From Micromonospora coriariae (GTDB lineage: Bacteria; Actinomycetota; Actinomycetes; Mycobacteriales; Micromonosporaceae), in NCBI RefSeq assembly GCF_900091455.1, contig NZ_LT607412.1, forward strand, positions 6,076,001 to 6,140,000: a stretch of 64,000 bases of DNA. Reading direction: 5' to 3'. Position 1 is the stretch's first letter. The number at the start of each line of letters is the position of its first letter. The translations under genes were made by a program, and so were the position numbers. A model generated the notes under the pieces. The model did no database searches and was not told the origin of the DNA. It saw only the letters and a program-made list of their open reading frames with translations. Shown here piece by piece: positions 46,861 to 54,912 of the stretch.

Positions 46861-47275
46861 TCTGCCGGCGTCCGTCGCCGTTGGCCTTGATGGTCACCCG
46901 GCGTGGCTTGGCGCGCTCGGCGACCGGGATGCGCAGCGTCAGCACCCCGTTGTCGTAGCCCGCCTCGAGCTTGTCGGTGTCCAGGGTGTCGCCCAGGAAC
47001 AGCCGCCGGGTGAAGGTGCCCATCGGGCGTTCGGCGGCGACCAGTTCGACACCGTCGCCGGTCGGCCGGCGCCGCTCGGCCCGGACGGTGAGCACGTTGC
47101 GCTCGACTGTGCAGTCGATGGTGTCCCGGTCGACGCCGGGCAGGTCGAACGCGGCGTAGAAGTAGTCCCCGTCGCGGTAGGCGTCCAGGTGCATCGTCGC
47201 GGGACGGGCTGCCGTACCGAAGAACTGCTCGGCGAGCCGGTCCATCTCGCGGAACGGGTCGGTACGCATCAACAT
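46850..47275 (-). CDS. Hsp20/alpha-crystallin small heat shock protein
   Basis: A 141-residue ATP-independent chaperone: N-terminal MRTDPFREMDRLAEQFF, alpha-crystallin domain (YFYAAFDLPGVDRDTIDCTV, NVLTVRAERR, FTRRLFLGDTLDTDKLEAGY, DNGVLTLRIPVAE), and a short C-terminal tail. It would hold unfolded proteins. A strong GAGGAGG precedes the ATG. A HAIR element upstream indicates HspR repression. Confidence 0.95.
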   Translation of the reverse strand: MLMRTDPFREMDRLAEQFFGTAARPATMHLDAYRDGDYFYAAFDLPGVDRDTIDCTVERNVLTVRAERRRPTGDGVELVAAERPMGTFTRRLFLGDTLDTDKLEAGYDNGVLTLRIPVAERAKPRRVTIKANGDGRRQINA

Positions 47276-47312
47276 TGTCGTGCCTCCTCGGTTCTCCTGG
47301 CCGAAGGTGATG

Positions 47313-47335
47313 AGTTGAGTCGGAGTGACTCAACT
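47313..47335 (-). promoter_or_regulatory. HAIR element (HspR operator) of the hsp20 gene
   Basis: AGTTGAGTC-N5-GACTCAACT is a perfect 9-bp inverted repeat. It contains TTGAGT-N7-ACTCAA, which agrees with the HspR-associated inverted repeat CTTGAGT-N7-ACTCAAG. It lies 38 nt upstream of the hsp20 ATG. hspR itself is not in the window. Confidence 0.85.
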
Positions 47336-47378
47336 TCCTCTTCTTTATTTAGCGCGACCGGACGCGTCCGTCAACCGC

Positions 47379-47873
47379 TCAGCGGAGCCGCTTCTCGAAC
47401 CAGTGCTCGGCGTACGGGCCGAGCGAGAACGCCGGAATCTCGACGTAGCCGTGCCGGGCGTACAGGGCGCGGGCCTCGACCAGATCGTTGCGGGTGTCCA
47501 GCCGGATCCGGTCCATTCCGGCCTCCCGCGCCCGCTGCTCGACGGCGGCCAGCAGCGCGCCGCCCCCACCGGTGCCGCGATGTGCGGGGCGGATGAAGAC
47601 CCGGGTCAGCTCGGCCCAGTCCGGCTGCCACCGCAGCCCGGCGCAGCCGGCCAGGTCCCCGCCGCGGTGGGCGAGCAGGAGCAGGCCGGTCGGATCCGTC
47701 AGGTCGTCGCTGGGCAGGTCGGCCAGCGCCAGGTCGACCTCGCCGGGCAGCGCGGGACGGCGGTGGTAGCGGACCACCATCTCCGTCATGTACTCGCGAA
47801 GCAGCAGTGCCGCGTCGGGCTGATCGGGACGGACGGCGGTGGTCACCCAGGTGGGTCGGAGCGTGCTGGTCAC
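47379..47873 (-). CDS. GNAT family N-acetyltransferase
   Basis: A 164-residue single-domain acetyltransferase: LLLAHRGGDLAGCAGLRWQP, ELTRVFIRPAHRGTGGGGAL (acetyl-CoA loop), AGMDRIRLDTRNDLVEARAL and YARHGYVEIPAF. Length and layout are normal. It lies just upstream of the hsp20 promoter on the same strand but is separated by the HAIR region in transcription terms. Substrate unknown. Confidence 0.9.
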   Translation of the reverse strand: MTSTLRPTWVTTAVRPDQPDAALLLREYMTEMVVRYHRRPALPGEVDLALADLPSDDLTDPTGLLLLAHRGGDLAGCAGLRWQPDWAELTRVFIRPAHRGTGGGGALLAAVEQRAREAGMDRIRLDTRNDLVEARALYARHGYVEIPAFSLGPYAEHWFEKRLR

Positions 47874-47925
47874 CTGTCGATCATCAGTGCCCGGTCAACG
47901 GATTATCCGCCGTCCGGCCCGGACG

Positions 47926-48351
47926 CTACCGGCGGCGGGCCGGCAGCAGGGCGATCAGGGCGACCGCCACGGCCACGTGCATCGCGCCGAGGGCCACCTT
48001 GGCGCCGGCGGTCGCCTCGGTGCCGAACAGTGGGCCGAAGGACAGCAGGGTCACCAGGACGGCCAGTGAGATCCAGATGAGGCGGGCGGTACGCGGGACG
48101 AACCGCTCCAGCAGGGCCAACGCCGCCCAGCCCAGCAGGGCCGCGCCGAGGGCGATCCCGAAGATCTCGCCGGGTCCGATGACCAGGGCGGGTTGCCCCG
48201 GGCTCTCGATGGTGTAGTCGACCCCGCCAGCCTCGCCGATCCCCCAGATGGCCAGGCAGGCCAGGACGGAGGCGGCAACGCCGAGGGCTCGGCGACGCGG
48301 TGACGACGTGGTGGTGGCGGTGGTGACGGATGGTTCGGCGGTCGCACTCAT
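47926..48351 (-). CDS. DUF6069 family membrane protein
   Basis: A 141-residue protein with four hydrophobic helices (ALGVAASVLACLAIWGIGEA; EIFGIALGAALLGWAALALL; LIWISLAVLVTLLSFGPLFG; VALGAMHVAVAVALIALLPA) after a Ser/Thr-rich N-terminus. It matches the DUF6069 family as I recall it; the role is unknown. A MarR gene lies directly upstream on the same strand, with a perfect 26-bp palindrome between them, so it is the probable target of that MarR protein. Confidence 0.75.
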   Translation of the reverse strand: MSATAEPSVTTATTTSSPRRRALGVAASVLACLAIWGIGEAGGVDYTIESPGQPALVIGPGEIFGIALGAALLGWAALALLERFVPRTARLIWISLAVLVTLLSFGPLFGTEATAGAKVALGAMHVAVAVALIALLPARRR

Positions 48352-48393
48352 GACGGGCTCCTCGGTCGGGGATACGAACGAGTGCGACCGTAT

Positions 48394-48419
48394 CAGATAG
48401 TCTCGTACGAGACTATCTG
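48394..48419. promoter_or_regulatory. 26-bp perfect palindromic operator
   Basis: The half-site CAGATAGTCTCGT joined to its exact complement gives 26 bp without a spacer, 42 nt before the DUF6069 ATG and 8 nt after the MarR stop. Size and perfect dyad symmetry fit a MarR-dimer operator controlling the DUF6069 gene. Confidence 0.75.
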
Positions 48420-48427
48420 CGTCGGGA

Positions 48428-48904
48428 CTAGCATCCGGAGCGACCGCCGGGCGCGTACGGGGAGGAGCTGGCCAACGGACCGCTCACCAGCGCGGTGAGC
48501 GCGCGCAGGAACGCCTCCCGGTCCTGCTCGGGCAGGGTGGCGAGGAGCGCGTCCTGGATGCGCCGGACAACGTCCTGCGCCCGCTCCAGGACCTGCTCGC
48601 CCGCTGGCGTCACCGCGACCAGCCGGGCCCGCCGATCAGCCGGCGCGGGGCGACGCTCGGCGAGGCCGGCCCGCTCCAGCTGGTCGAGCGTGACGACCAT
48701 TGTGGTCTTGTCCACCCCGCACCGTTCGCCGATCTGCCGCTGGGTCAGGTCCCCGGTGCGGGCCTGTGCCAACACGTAGTGCGCCCGCGGTGAGATGCCC
48801 AGCTCGGCCAGGCCGGCGGCATGCTCGGACTGGAGCGCGTGACTTGCCCAGGAGAGGAGGAACAGCAGGTCGGGCGGGCCGTCGGCGGGCGAGCAGGAGG
48901 TCAT
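48428..48904 (-). CDS. MarR family transcriptional regulator
   Basis: A 158-residue winged-helix protein: ELGISPRAHYVLAQARTGDL, TQRQIGERCGVDKTTMVVTL (recognition helix), AERRPAPADRRARLVAVTPA (wing). Cys residues near both termini (MTSCSP and RSGC) may form a redox pair; that is a guess. It lies upstream of the DUF6069 gene and the 26-bp palindrome. Confidence 0.92.
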   Translation of the reverse strand: MTSCSPADGPPDLLFLLSWASHALQSEHAAGLAELGISPRAHYVLAQARTGDLTQRQIGERCGVDKTTMVVTLDQLERAGLAERRPAPADRRARLVAVTPAGEQVLERAQDVVRRIQDALLATLPEQDREAFLRALTALVSGPLASSSPYAPGGRSGC

Positions 48905-48956
48905 GCAGGGAGGCTAACAAGATGTTCCCCGACGGGACGGTTCGCGGGGCGGACGA

Positions 48957-49490
48957 TCAGGGCCGCTGGTAGATGCCGTGCTCGCGGGTGAGCAGTTGCT
49001 CGTCGATGAGGTAGCGGCGCAACGTGGCGTGGTCCGACCCGCCAGCGGCGCACCACGGCTTGAGTGCCTCGTCCACGGCCCGCTCGGGATAGTGCGTCGC
49101 CGGCTCGAACGACAGTTCCGCGATGTGCGCCAGCAGCACCCGCCGCCGGCCGCGCTGCGCCGGCAGGCCCACCAGCACACCGGAGCGCAGGAACGTCCGC
49201 AGCACCGGGTCGTCGGCCGGCTCGGCGTCGTCGGCCGGCTCGGCGTCGTCGGCCGGACGGCGCTCGCGCGCCGCCGCCCGCAGCGACACCTCGTCGGCCG
49301 CGAGAGCGCCGTCGGAGCCCGTCACCAGGCCCGCCTCGGTGAGCCGACGGACACCGGTGAGCACCGTCCGCGCCGGCAGGTCGGTCCGCTCGGCGACCTG
49401 GGCCGCGCTGGCCGCACCCAGCACGATGGCCGCGAAGATCCGCCGGCGTCCGTCGTCGGCCAGGGCTCCGGCCAGAGCGTCCGCTGTCAT
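48957..49490 (-). CDS. DUF2087 domain protein with ArsR-like HTH
   Basis: A 177-residue protein with an N-terminal winged helix (AAQVAERTDLPARTVLTGVR, RLTEAGLVTGSDG) and a C-terminal DUF2087 domain (LAHIAELSFEPATHYPERAV, RRYLIDEQLLTREHGIYQR). Between them a linker has three near-repeats of DDAEPA/DDAEPA/DDPVLR from a short tandem DNA repeat (about 49211-49260). It is probably a regulator; the effector is unknown. An IS110 element lies just upstream. Confidence 0.85.
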   Translation of the reverse strand: MTADALAGALADDGRRRIFAAIVLGAASAAQVAERTDLPARTVLTGVRRLTEAGLVTGSDGALAADEVSLRAAARERRPADDAEPADDAEPADDPVLRTFLRSGVLVGLPAQRGRRRVLLAHIAELSFEPATHYPERAVDEALKPWCAAGGSDHATLRRYLIDEQLLTREHGIYQRP

Positions 49491-49600
49491 CAGCGTAAGT
49501 CGTTTTGGTCAAGCTTCTGGTCGGTGCCTCGGCCGTCGTCTGTCCCTGCATAGCGGTGATGGGGTTGGTCCCCAGCAGCGTGTAATCGGGTTGATGAGAC

Positions 49601-49679
49601 GACGGGCCGGGGCTGCCCATGATGACAGGCGAGATCACAGTGCGTGTCTCAATGCCGCGTAGGGCTCGCCCCGGCCGTC
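49601..49679 (-). ncRNA. Possible structured (bridge-type) RNA of the IS110 element
   Basis: In the 3' noncoding part of the element, GACGGGCCGGGGC (49601-49613) pairs with GCCCCGGCCGTC (49668-49679) with one bulge, closing about 54 nt of less GC-rich sequence. IS110-family elements encode a bridge RNA in a noncoding end that guides target choice; in the IS1111 group it lies at this 3' side. Location and fold fit, but no loops have been matched to target sequence. Confidence 0.35.
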
Positions 49680-49702
49680 AGCTTGAACGCCGCGACGAAG
49701 AA

Positions 49703-51055
49703 TCAGGCGGCTAGAGCCACCTGCCTGCGGTGGTGGCTGCCGTAGGTGGCGATGTCGGCGTTCCACGCTCGTCCGGTGGTGATGACGGCGTGCAACTGGC
49801 GCAGGATCGCCGCGGCGATGACGGTCTGGGCTTGGGTCGCCGTGAGCTTGTTGGTCTCCCGGGTGGTCAAATGCTGGTAGCGGGCGGCATAGACGGCATT
49901 GCTGCGCTGGGCGCCCCAGACTGCCCGCCAGGCGGCCAGACGCAGCGCGGGTCGGCCCTGGCCGGTGAGTTTGGTGCGGCCGACGAACGTGCCGGACAGT
50001 TTCTCCCGCGGTGCGAGGCCGGCGTGCTTGACCAGGGCGCGGGCGGTGGCGAACCGGTTCGGGTCACCGGTCTCGGCGAGGATCGCCGCGGCGCCAACCG
50101 CGGATAGGCCGGGGATGGAGGTGGCCAGATCGGTCAGCTTGAGCTCGTCGAGGACGCGGGTCATCCGGGTCTCGGTGTCGGTGAGTTTGTCGGTGGCGGT
50201 GTGCCAGTCCTGCAGCAGGAACGCGACCCGCTCCAGTGCACCGGGCCGGTGGGCGATCACCCCGGTGGGGTCGGCCAAGGCGGTGAACAGGTGCCGCAGG
50301 ATGCGCAGCGAGGGTTTGCACCCGCCTCGGCGGGTGATCTCACGGCGTACGGCCTGCTCGAATCGGGTCGCGCCGAGGCGTCGGGTGCGGGCGAGGTTGC
50401 CGCCGTCACGCTGGCAGATCACCGTCATCGCTGCAGCCCAGGTGCGGGACCGAAACGGCTGCTTGGCGGTATCGAGCGCGGCGGGCCAGACACACTCGAG
50501 CAGCGCGCGAATCTGCTGGACCTGGCTGACCATCTCGATGATGAGCTGTTCGCGGCGGGCGCCCAGATGCCGCAGCCGGCCCCAGGTCTCATCGATCGGC
50601 TCCGGCACGTAGCAGCGCAGCTGCGCGGTCAGCCGAGCGATGAGCACCGCGTCCTTCTCATCGGTTTTGTCCGAGGTCAGGTCCTCGCTGCGCCGCGCCC
50701 ACGAGGTCAGCATCGGCTGCACGCACACGAACGGCATCGCCCGGTCCGCAGCGAGCTGACCGAGGACCCGCCAGCGGTGCCCGGTCGGCTCGCACGCCAC
50801 CGTCACCCCCGCCCAGCCTTTCGCCGCGGCCCGCTCGGCGGCCCAGTCCAACGCTGCCCCGAGATTCCAGGCGCGGCAGCGGAATGTCTTACGGGCCAAC
50901 ACTTTCGAGTCGTGATCGGTGACTACGACCATCTGCTTCGCGTCGGCCAAGTCGATCCCCACGATCGCGTTGGTCACCGGCACCAGCGCCCGCAGCCGAG
51001 CAAGCCGCGCGTTGCGGTTGCGATCACCCCGGGACACACCGCTACCGTTACCCAT
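49703..51055 (-). CDS. IS110 family transposase
   Basis: A 450-residue DEDD recombinase. The N-terminal RuvC-like domain shows GIDLADAKQMVVVTD, VACEPTGHRW and SDKTDEKDAVLIARL. The C-terminal Transposase_20 domain has LATSIPGLSAVGAAAILAET, FATARALVKHAGLAP and the conserved Ser region (KLTGQGRPALRLAAWRAV). The frame is intact. The ATG at 51055 (MGNGSGVSRGD) was used; an upstream GTG is possible. It may be active. Confidence 0.93.
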   Translation of the reverse strand: MGNGSGVSRGDRNRNARLARLRALVPVTNAIVGIDLADAKQMVVVTDHDSKVLARKTFRCRAWNLGAALDWAAERAAAKGWAGVTVACEPTGHRWRVLGQLAADRAMPFVCVQPMLTSWARRSEDLTSDKTDEKDAVLIARLTAQLRCYVPEPIDETWGRLRHLGARREQLIIEMVSQVQQIRALLECVWPAALDTAKQPFRSRTWAAAMTVICQRDGGNLARTRRLGATRFEQAVRREITRRGGCKPSLRILRHLFTALADPTGVIAHRPGALERVAFLLQDWHTATDKLTDTETRMTRVLDELKLTDLATSIPGLSAVGAAAILAETGDPNRFATARALVKHAGLAPREKLSGTFVGRTKLTGQGRPALRLAAWRAVWGAQRSNAVYAARYQHLTTRETNKLTATQAQTVIAAAILRQLHAVITTGRAWNADIATYGSHHRRQVALAA

Positions 51056-51210
51056 GAACGTCCTCCTCCTGCGATGGGACACCAAGCCCGACAAGCGCAT
51101 CAGGGGGACGTTCCTACGTCCTGCATCGACACGCAGAACGTCTTTCTATGCCGGTCACCCTTTCATCGGCGGTACGCCGACCGCCAGGCGATTTTCCGGT
51201 GCGGTCCGGG

Positions 51211-51708
51211 TCAGTCGGTCGGTTGCTCGGCGACGAGCAGCACCCGGCGCAGCAGGTCGGAGAGCAGCCGCCGTTCCGCCGGGGTGAGCGCGTCGAGCAG
51301 CCGGTGCTCCTCAGCGCCCCGGACGTCCATCGCCCCGTGCCACGCGGCCCGGCCGGCGTCGGTGAGCTCCACATCGACCCTGCGCCGGTCGACCGTGGAC
51401 GGGGTGCGCCGTGCGAAGCCGCGCTCGACGAGGCTGTCGACCCGCGCGGTGATCGAGGCGGGTGCCATCGCCAGATCCGCGGCGAGTTCGGAGGGCGCTG
51501 CACGTCCCTGCCGGCCGGCGAGCGCGTGCAGCGTGTCGTACTCGTGTGCCGGCAGGTCGAAATCCACAAGGACCCGCTCCTTCACGGTGCGCAGGTGCCG
51601 GGTGAGGACACCCATCCTGGTCACCGCCCCTTCGACGTCGGGGTCGAGGTCGGGCAGGACGGGCAGCCAGCGCTCGACGTGCCGGTCGACGGAGTCGTGG
51701 GTGCTCAT
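51211..51708 (-). CDS. MarR family transcriptional regulator
   Basis: A 165-residue winged-helix regulator: FDLPAHEYDTLHALAGRQGR, SELAADLAMAPASITARVDS (recognition helix), RRTPSTVDRRRVDVELTDAG (wing). It is divergent from an MFS exporter gene; the 65-bp gap has a 15-bp-period repeat. This is a classic repressor-exporter pair, probably responding to the exporter's substrate. Confidence 0.93.
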   Translation of the reverse strand: MSTHDSVDRHVERWLPVLPDLDPDVEGAVTRMGVLTRHLRTVKERVLVDFDLPAHEYDTLHALAGRQGRAAPSELAADLAMAPASITARVDSLVERGFARRTPSTVDRRRVDVELTDAGRAAWHGAMDVRGAEEHRLLDALTPAERRLLSDLLRRVLLVAEQPTD

Positions 51709-51727
51709 CGTCAGATCCTACCGCGCA

Positions 51728-51772
51728 GAAATATTCATTGCCGAAATATTCGACGTCGAAGTATTGTGCGTG
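51728..51772. promoter_or_regulatory. Three 15-bp-spaced repeats between MarR and MFS genes
   Basis: GAAATATTC starts at 51728 and 51743 and GAAGTATTG at 51758, exactly 15 bp apart. A 12-bp palindrome TTCGACGTCGAA (51749-51760) overlaps the last two units. The AT-rich array fills the gap before the GTG start of the exporter. It is a likely MarR operator and covers the promoter. Confidence 0.65.
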
Positions 51773-51773
51773 G

Positions 51774-53012
51774 GTGACCAGCCCTCTGCGCACCCGCTCC
51801 TTCCGGCTGCTGTTCCTGGGCCGGACCGTCTCCGCGGTCGGCGACGCCGTGGTGCCCGCCGCCCTGGCGCTGGCCGTGCTGCGGGCCACCGGTTCGACCG
51901 GCGCGCTCGCCGTCGTCCTCGCCGCGGCGATGGTCCCCCGGCTGCTCCTGCTGCCACTCGGCGGCGTCGTCGCCGACCGGTTCGACGCCCGCCGGGTCGC
52001 CCTGGTGGCCGATCTGGTCCGCTGCGCGACCCAGCTCGCGGTCGGCGTGGAGCTGCTCGGTGGCGAGCCGTCGCTGAGCATCGTCGTGGTGGCCTCGGCG
52101 CTCGGTGGCACCGCCTCGGCGTTCGCCATGCCGACCGCCTCCCCGCTGGTCGCCGGCACCGTCGCACCGGCCGACCGGCAGCGGGCCAACGCCCTGATGG
52201 GGATCACCGCCAACACCAGCCGGCTCGCCGGCCCGGCGCTGGCCGGCGCACTCATCTGGGCCGCCGGACCCGGCTGGGCGTTCGTCATCGACAGCGTGTC
52301 GTTCGCGCTCAGCGCCACGCTGCTCGCGCTGGTCCGGGTCCGGCACGTGCCGGTGCCCCGCCGCTCCGTCCTCGCCGACCTGCGGCACGGCTTCGGCGAG
52401 GTACGCGCCCGCGACTGGTTCTGGACCAGCCTGATCGGGCACGGTGTCTGGAACGGCGCCGCCGCCGTGCTGATGACCCTCGGGCCGGCCATCGCCATCG
52501 ACCGCCTCGGCGGTGAGGCCACCTGGGTGCTGCTGTTGCAGGCCGGCGCGATCGGCATGCTCACCGGATCGCTGCTGGCCGGGCGGGTCCGGTTGCACCG
52601 GCCGGTCCTGCTGGCCAACCTCGGGCTGGCCAGCTACGCCGCGCCACTGCTGCTGCTCGCCGTCGCCGCGCCCGCCCCGGCGGTGATCGTCGCCTACGGG
52701 GTCGCGCTGACCGCCCTCGGCTACCTCAACCCGGTCTGGGAGACCGTCGTGCAGCACCAGTTCCCGCCCGAGGTGCTGGCCCGGGTCACCTCGTACGACT
52801 GGCTGGTGTCGCTGGGCGCCGTGCCGCTGGGGTACGCCCTGGCACCCCTGGCCGCGGACGCCTTCGGGGCGCCCGTACCGCTGGCCGTCGCCGGCCTGCT
52901 GGTCCTGGCCGCCTGCGCCGGCACCGCGCTGGTGCCCGGCGTACGCCGGCTCACCTGGCCGGCGGCGGAGCTGCCGCGACCGGTCGAACCCGCCGCCGCC
53001 GACGCGCCGTGA
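51774..53012 (+). CDS. MFS transporter (MFS_3, drug/siderophore exporter-like)
   Basis: A 412-residue carrier with twelve helices. Family segments: FRLLFLGRTVSAVGDAVVPA at the start, LLLLPLGGVVADRFDARRVA (motif A), and ITANTSRLAGPALAGALIWA. It resembles enterobactin- and drug-exporter types. The GTG at 51774 was used; a start at 51738 would lie in the operator. The divergent MarR gene suggests substrate-induced expression. Confidence 0.9.
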   Translation: MTSPLRTRSFRLLFLGRTVSAVGDAVVPAALALAVLRATGSTGALAVVLAAAMVPRLLLLPLGGVVADRFDARRVALVADLVRCATQLAVGVELLGGEPSLSIVVVASALGGTASAFAMPTASPLVAGTVAPADRQRANALMGITANTSRLAGPALAGALIWAAGPGWAFVIDSVSFALSATLLALVRVRHVPVPRRSVLADLRHGFGEVRARDWFWTSLIGHGVWNGAAAVLMTLGPAIAIDRLGGEATWVLLLQAGAIGMLTGSLLAGRVRLHRPVLLANLGLASYAAPLLLLAVAAPAPAVIVAYGVALTALGYLNPVWETVVQHQFPPEVLARVTSYDWLVSLGAVPLGYALAPLAADAFGAPVPLAVAGLLVLAACAGTALVPGVRRLTWPAAELPRPVEPAAADAP

Positions 53013-53033
53013 GCGGTTCGACCGGTCGGCGGG

Positions 53034-53543
53034 TCACTCCCCGGTCGGTCCACCCGCGAGCTCGGCCACGACGTCGAGGTGGCCGAGGTGGCGGGCGTAC
53101 TCCTGAAGCAGGTGGAACAGCACCCGCTCCAGCGAGGCGGGGTCGGCGCCGTCCCAGCGCGGGCCCGGTGCGCCGACCTCCGCCAGGTCGTGCGCCGTCA
53201 CCACCGCGCTGGTGTGCGCACCCTGCGCCCGCAGCGCCGCCACCAACTCCGAGCGGGTCTCCTCCGGCGCGACGTACCAGCGATCCGCGCGGCGGTCACC
53301 CCACGGCTCGGGGACATCCCGGCCCTGGAAACCCCACTCGATCCAGCGCAGCTCCACGTACCGCAGGTGCTTGAGCAACTCCAGCGGTGTCCATCCCGAC
53401 GGCAGGCCGCTGCGCCGCAGCTCCGACTCGGGCAGCGCCGACACCTTGGCCGACACGGACTCCCGGAAGTAGTCCAGGTAGCGCAGGAAGACCTCGGCGC
53501 GGTTGCCGGCGGGGCCCGTGGGCTCGGGGAAGGGCGTGGTCAT
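53034..53543 (-). CDS. DinB/DUF664 family protein (mycothiol-dependent enzyme-like)
   Basis: A 169-residue four-helix bundle: RLYF-type FLRYLDYFRESVSAKVSALP, SGWTPLELLKHLRYVELRWI (metal-binding His), WYVAPEETRSELVAALRAQG and LFHLLQEYARHLGHLDVVAE (two further His). These three His positions are the usual metal ligands. In mycothiol-making actinobacteria the fold includes mycothiol transferases. Substrate unknown. It converges on the MFS gene. Confidence 0.88.
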   Translation of the reverse strand: MTTPFPEPTGPAGNRAEVFLRYLDYFRESVSAKVSALPESELRRSGLPSGWTPLELLKHLRYVELRWIEWGFQGRDVPEPWGDRRADRWYVAPEETRSELVAALRAQGAHTSAVVTAHDLAEVGAPGPRWDGADPASLERVLFHLLQEYARHLGHLDVVAELAGGPTGE

Positions 53544-53564
53544 CGGCCCATTGTGCGGCGTGGG

Positions 53565-54593
53565 TCAGCCGGCGGGCAGATCACGGCCACGCTGCTGGAC
53601 ACCGGCGGCGCCATACGGGTAGTCACCCACCGGTGGGGCGCTCGCCTCGTCCAACAGCCGGGTCTGTGCCGCGTCGAGGACGAGGTCGGCGGCGGTCAAA
53701 TTGTCGTCGAGCTGCGCCGTCGTCCGCGCCCCGAGGATCACCGAGGTGACCGCCGGGCGGGCCGCCAACCAGGCGAGTGCCACCGCCGACATGGACACGT
53801 CCTGTTCGTTGGCCACCTGGCCGACCGCGTCGATCACCCGCCAGGTGCGCTCCTCGGCGTTGCGACCCGCGTACGCCTCGACGCCGCGCTGCGGGTTCTC
53901 GCCCAGTCGGGTGGCGCCGGTGGGCGTGCTGTCCCGCTGGTACTTGCCGGTCAGCCAGCCGCCGCCCAGCGGCGACCACGGCAGGATGCCGATGCCCTCG
54001 TTCTCGCAGACCGGCACCAGCTCGAACTCGATCTCCCGGGCCAGCAGGTTGTACTGCGGCTGCAGGGTCACGATCGGGGTGAGGTTGAGGTGCTGGGTGA
54101 GCAGGGCGGCCTTCTGCAACTGCCAACCGGTGAAGTTGCTGACCCCCGCGTAGCGGATCTTGCCGGCGCGGATCGCGTCGTCGAAGAACCGCAGCGTCTC
54201 CGGCAGCGGGGTCAGCGGATCCCAGGCGTGCGCCTGGTAGAGGTCGACGGCCTCGACGCCGAGCCGACGGAGGCTGGCGTCCAGGGCGCGGGTCAGATGC
54301 ACCCGGGACAGGCCGGCGTCGTTCGCCCCCGGGCCCATCGGGAACCGCCCCTTGGTGGCGATGACCAACCGGTCACGCATACCGGGCCGCGCGGCCAGCC
54401 AGCGGCCGACGATCTCCTCGGACACGCCGGCGGAGTAGACGTCGGCGGTGTCGATGAACGTGCCGCCGGCCTCCACGAACCGGTCGAGCTGGGCGAAGCT
54501 GCCCACCTCGTCGGTCTCCGCGCCGAAGGTCATCGTGCCCAGGCAGAGGGTCGACACCACAGTGCCGGTGGCGCCCAGAGTGCGATAGCGCAT
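53565..54593 (-). CDS. Aldo/keto reductase
   Basis: A 342-residue NADPH-dependent TIM-barrel reductase. LCLGTMTFGAE, GTFIDTADVYSAGVSEEIVG (catalytic Asp-Tyr), LVIATKGRFPMGPG (Lys), VDLYQAHAWDPLTPLPETLR (His position) and GVSNFTGWQLQKAA are present, with LPWSPLGGGWLTGKY near the C-terminus. The ATG at 54593 has GGAAGGA upstream. Substrate unknown. It lies 21 nt upstream of the DinB gene on the same strand, a probable operon. Confidence 0.92.
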   Translation of the reverse strand: MRYRTLGATGTVVSTLCLGTMTFGAETDEVGSFAQLDRFVEAGGTFIDTADVYSAGVSEEIVGRWLAARPGMRDRLVIATKGRFPMGPGANDAGLSRVHLTRALDASLRRLGVEAVDLYQAHAWDPLTPLPETLRFFDDAIRAGKIRYAGVSNFTGWQLQKAALLTQHLNLTPIVTLQPQYNLLAREIEFELVPVCENEGIGILPWSPLGGGWLTGKYQRDSTPTGATRLGENPQRGVEAYAGRNAEERTWRVIDAVGQVANEQDVSMSAVALAWLAARPAVTSVILGARTTAQLDDNLTAADLVLDAAQTRLLDEASAPPVGDYPYGAAGVQQRGRDLPAG

Positions 54594-54912
54594 GTCGTCC
54601 TTCCGGTCGAGCGACCTGGCCGATCTTGCCACCGCCGCCCTGGGCCCCGACGGCGAGGGCGGCCGCTTGCGGGACCCGGACCCCACGTGGCCGAGGAACA
54701 TCGGCGTCGTTCATCCTGTTTCGCCACTCAGTAGGCGAATGGGGCGTCTGATGCCTCATGTGCTCGAAATCCTGTTTCGCCACTCAGCGAACGATCGTGC
54801 CGTTCGACCGTTCACAGCACGACTTTCGGGATGTGCGAATGGCGAAAAATGCGCCGAAGGCTGAGTCGTGAATCAGGACATACACCGACAAGTTCCCCCA
54901 TAGCCTCGACCG
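54594..54912. other. Gap with a 19-bp direct repeat
   Basis: No credible gene is seen here. An exact 19-bp direct repeat (starting ATCCTGTTTCGCC) occurs at 54713-54731 and 54769-54787, 56 bp apart. TGGCGAAA, its partial complement, recurs near 54840. The stretch between the divergent reductase and Pro-rich genes should hold their promoters, and the repeats may be binding sites. Confidence 0.55.

Larger units (their letters stand above)
49520..51150 (-). mobile_element. IS110-family insertion sequence (approximate limits)
   Basis: One transposase gene with noncoding flanks of about 180 nt (3' side) and about 100 nt (5' side). IS110 elements lack classical terminal inverted repeats and often lack duplications, so exact ends cannot be fixed from one copy. 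A 7-bp inverted pair GACGTTC/GAACGTC occurs at 51107-51142. The insertion separates two regulator genes and breaks no recognisable gene. Confidence 0.6.
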
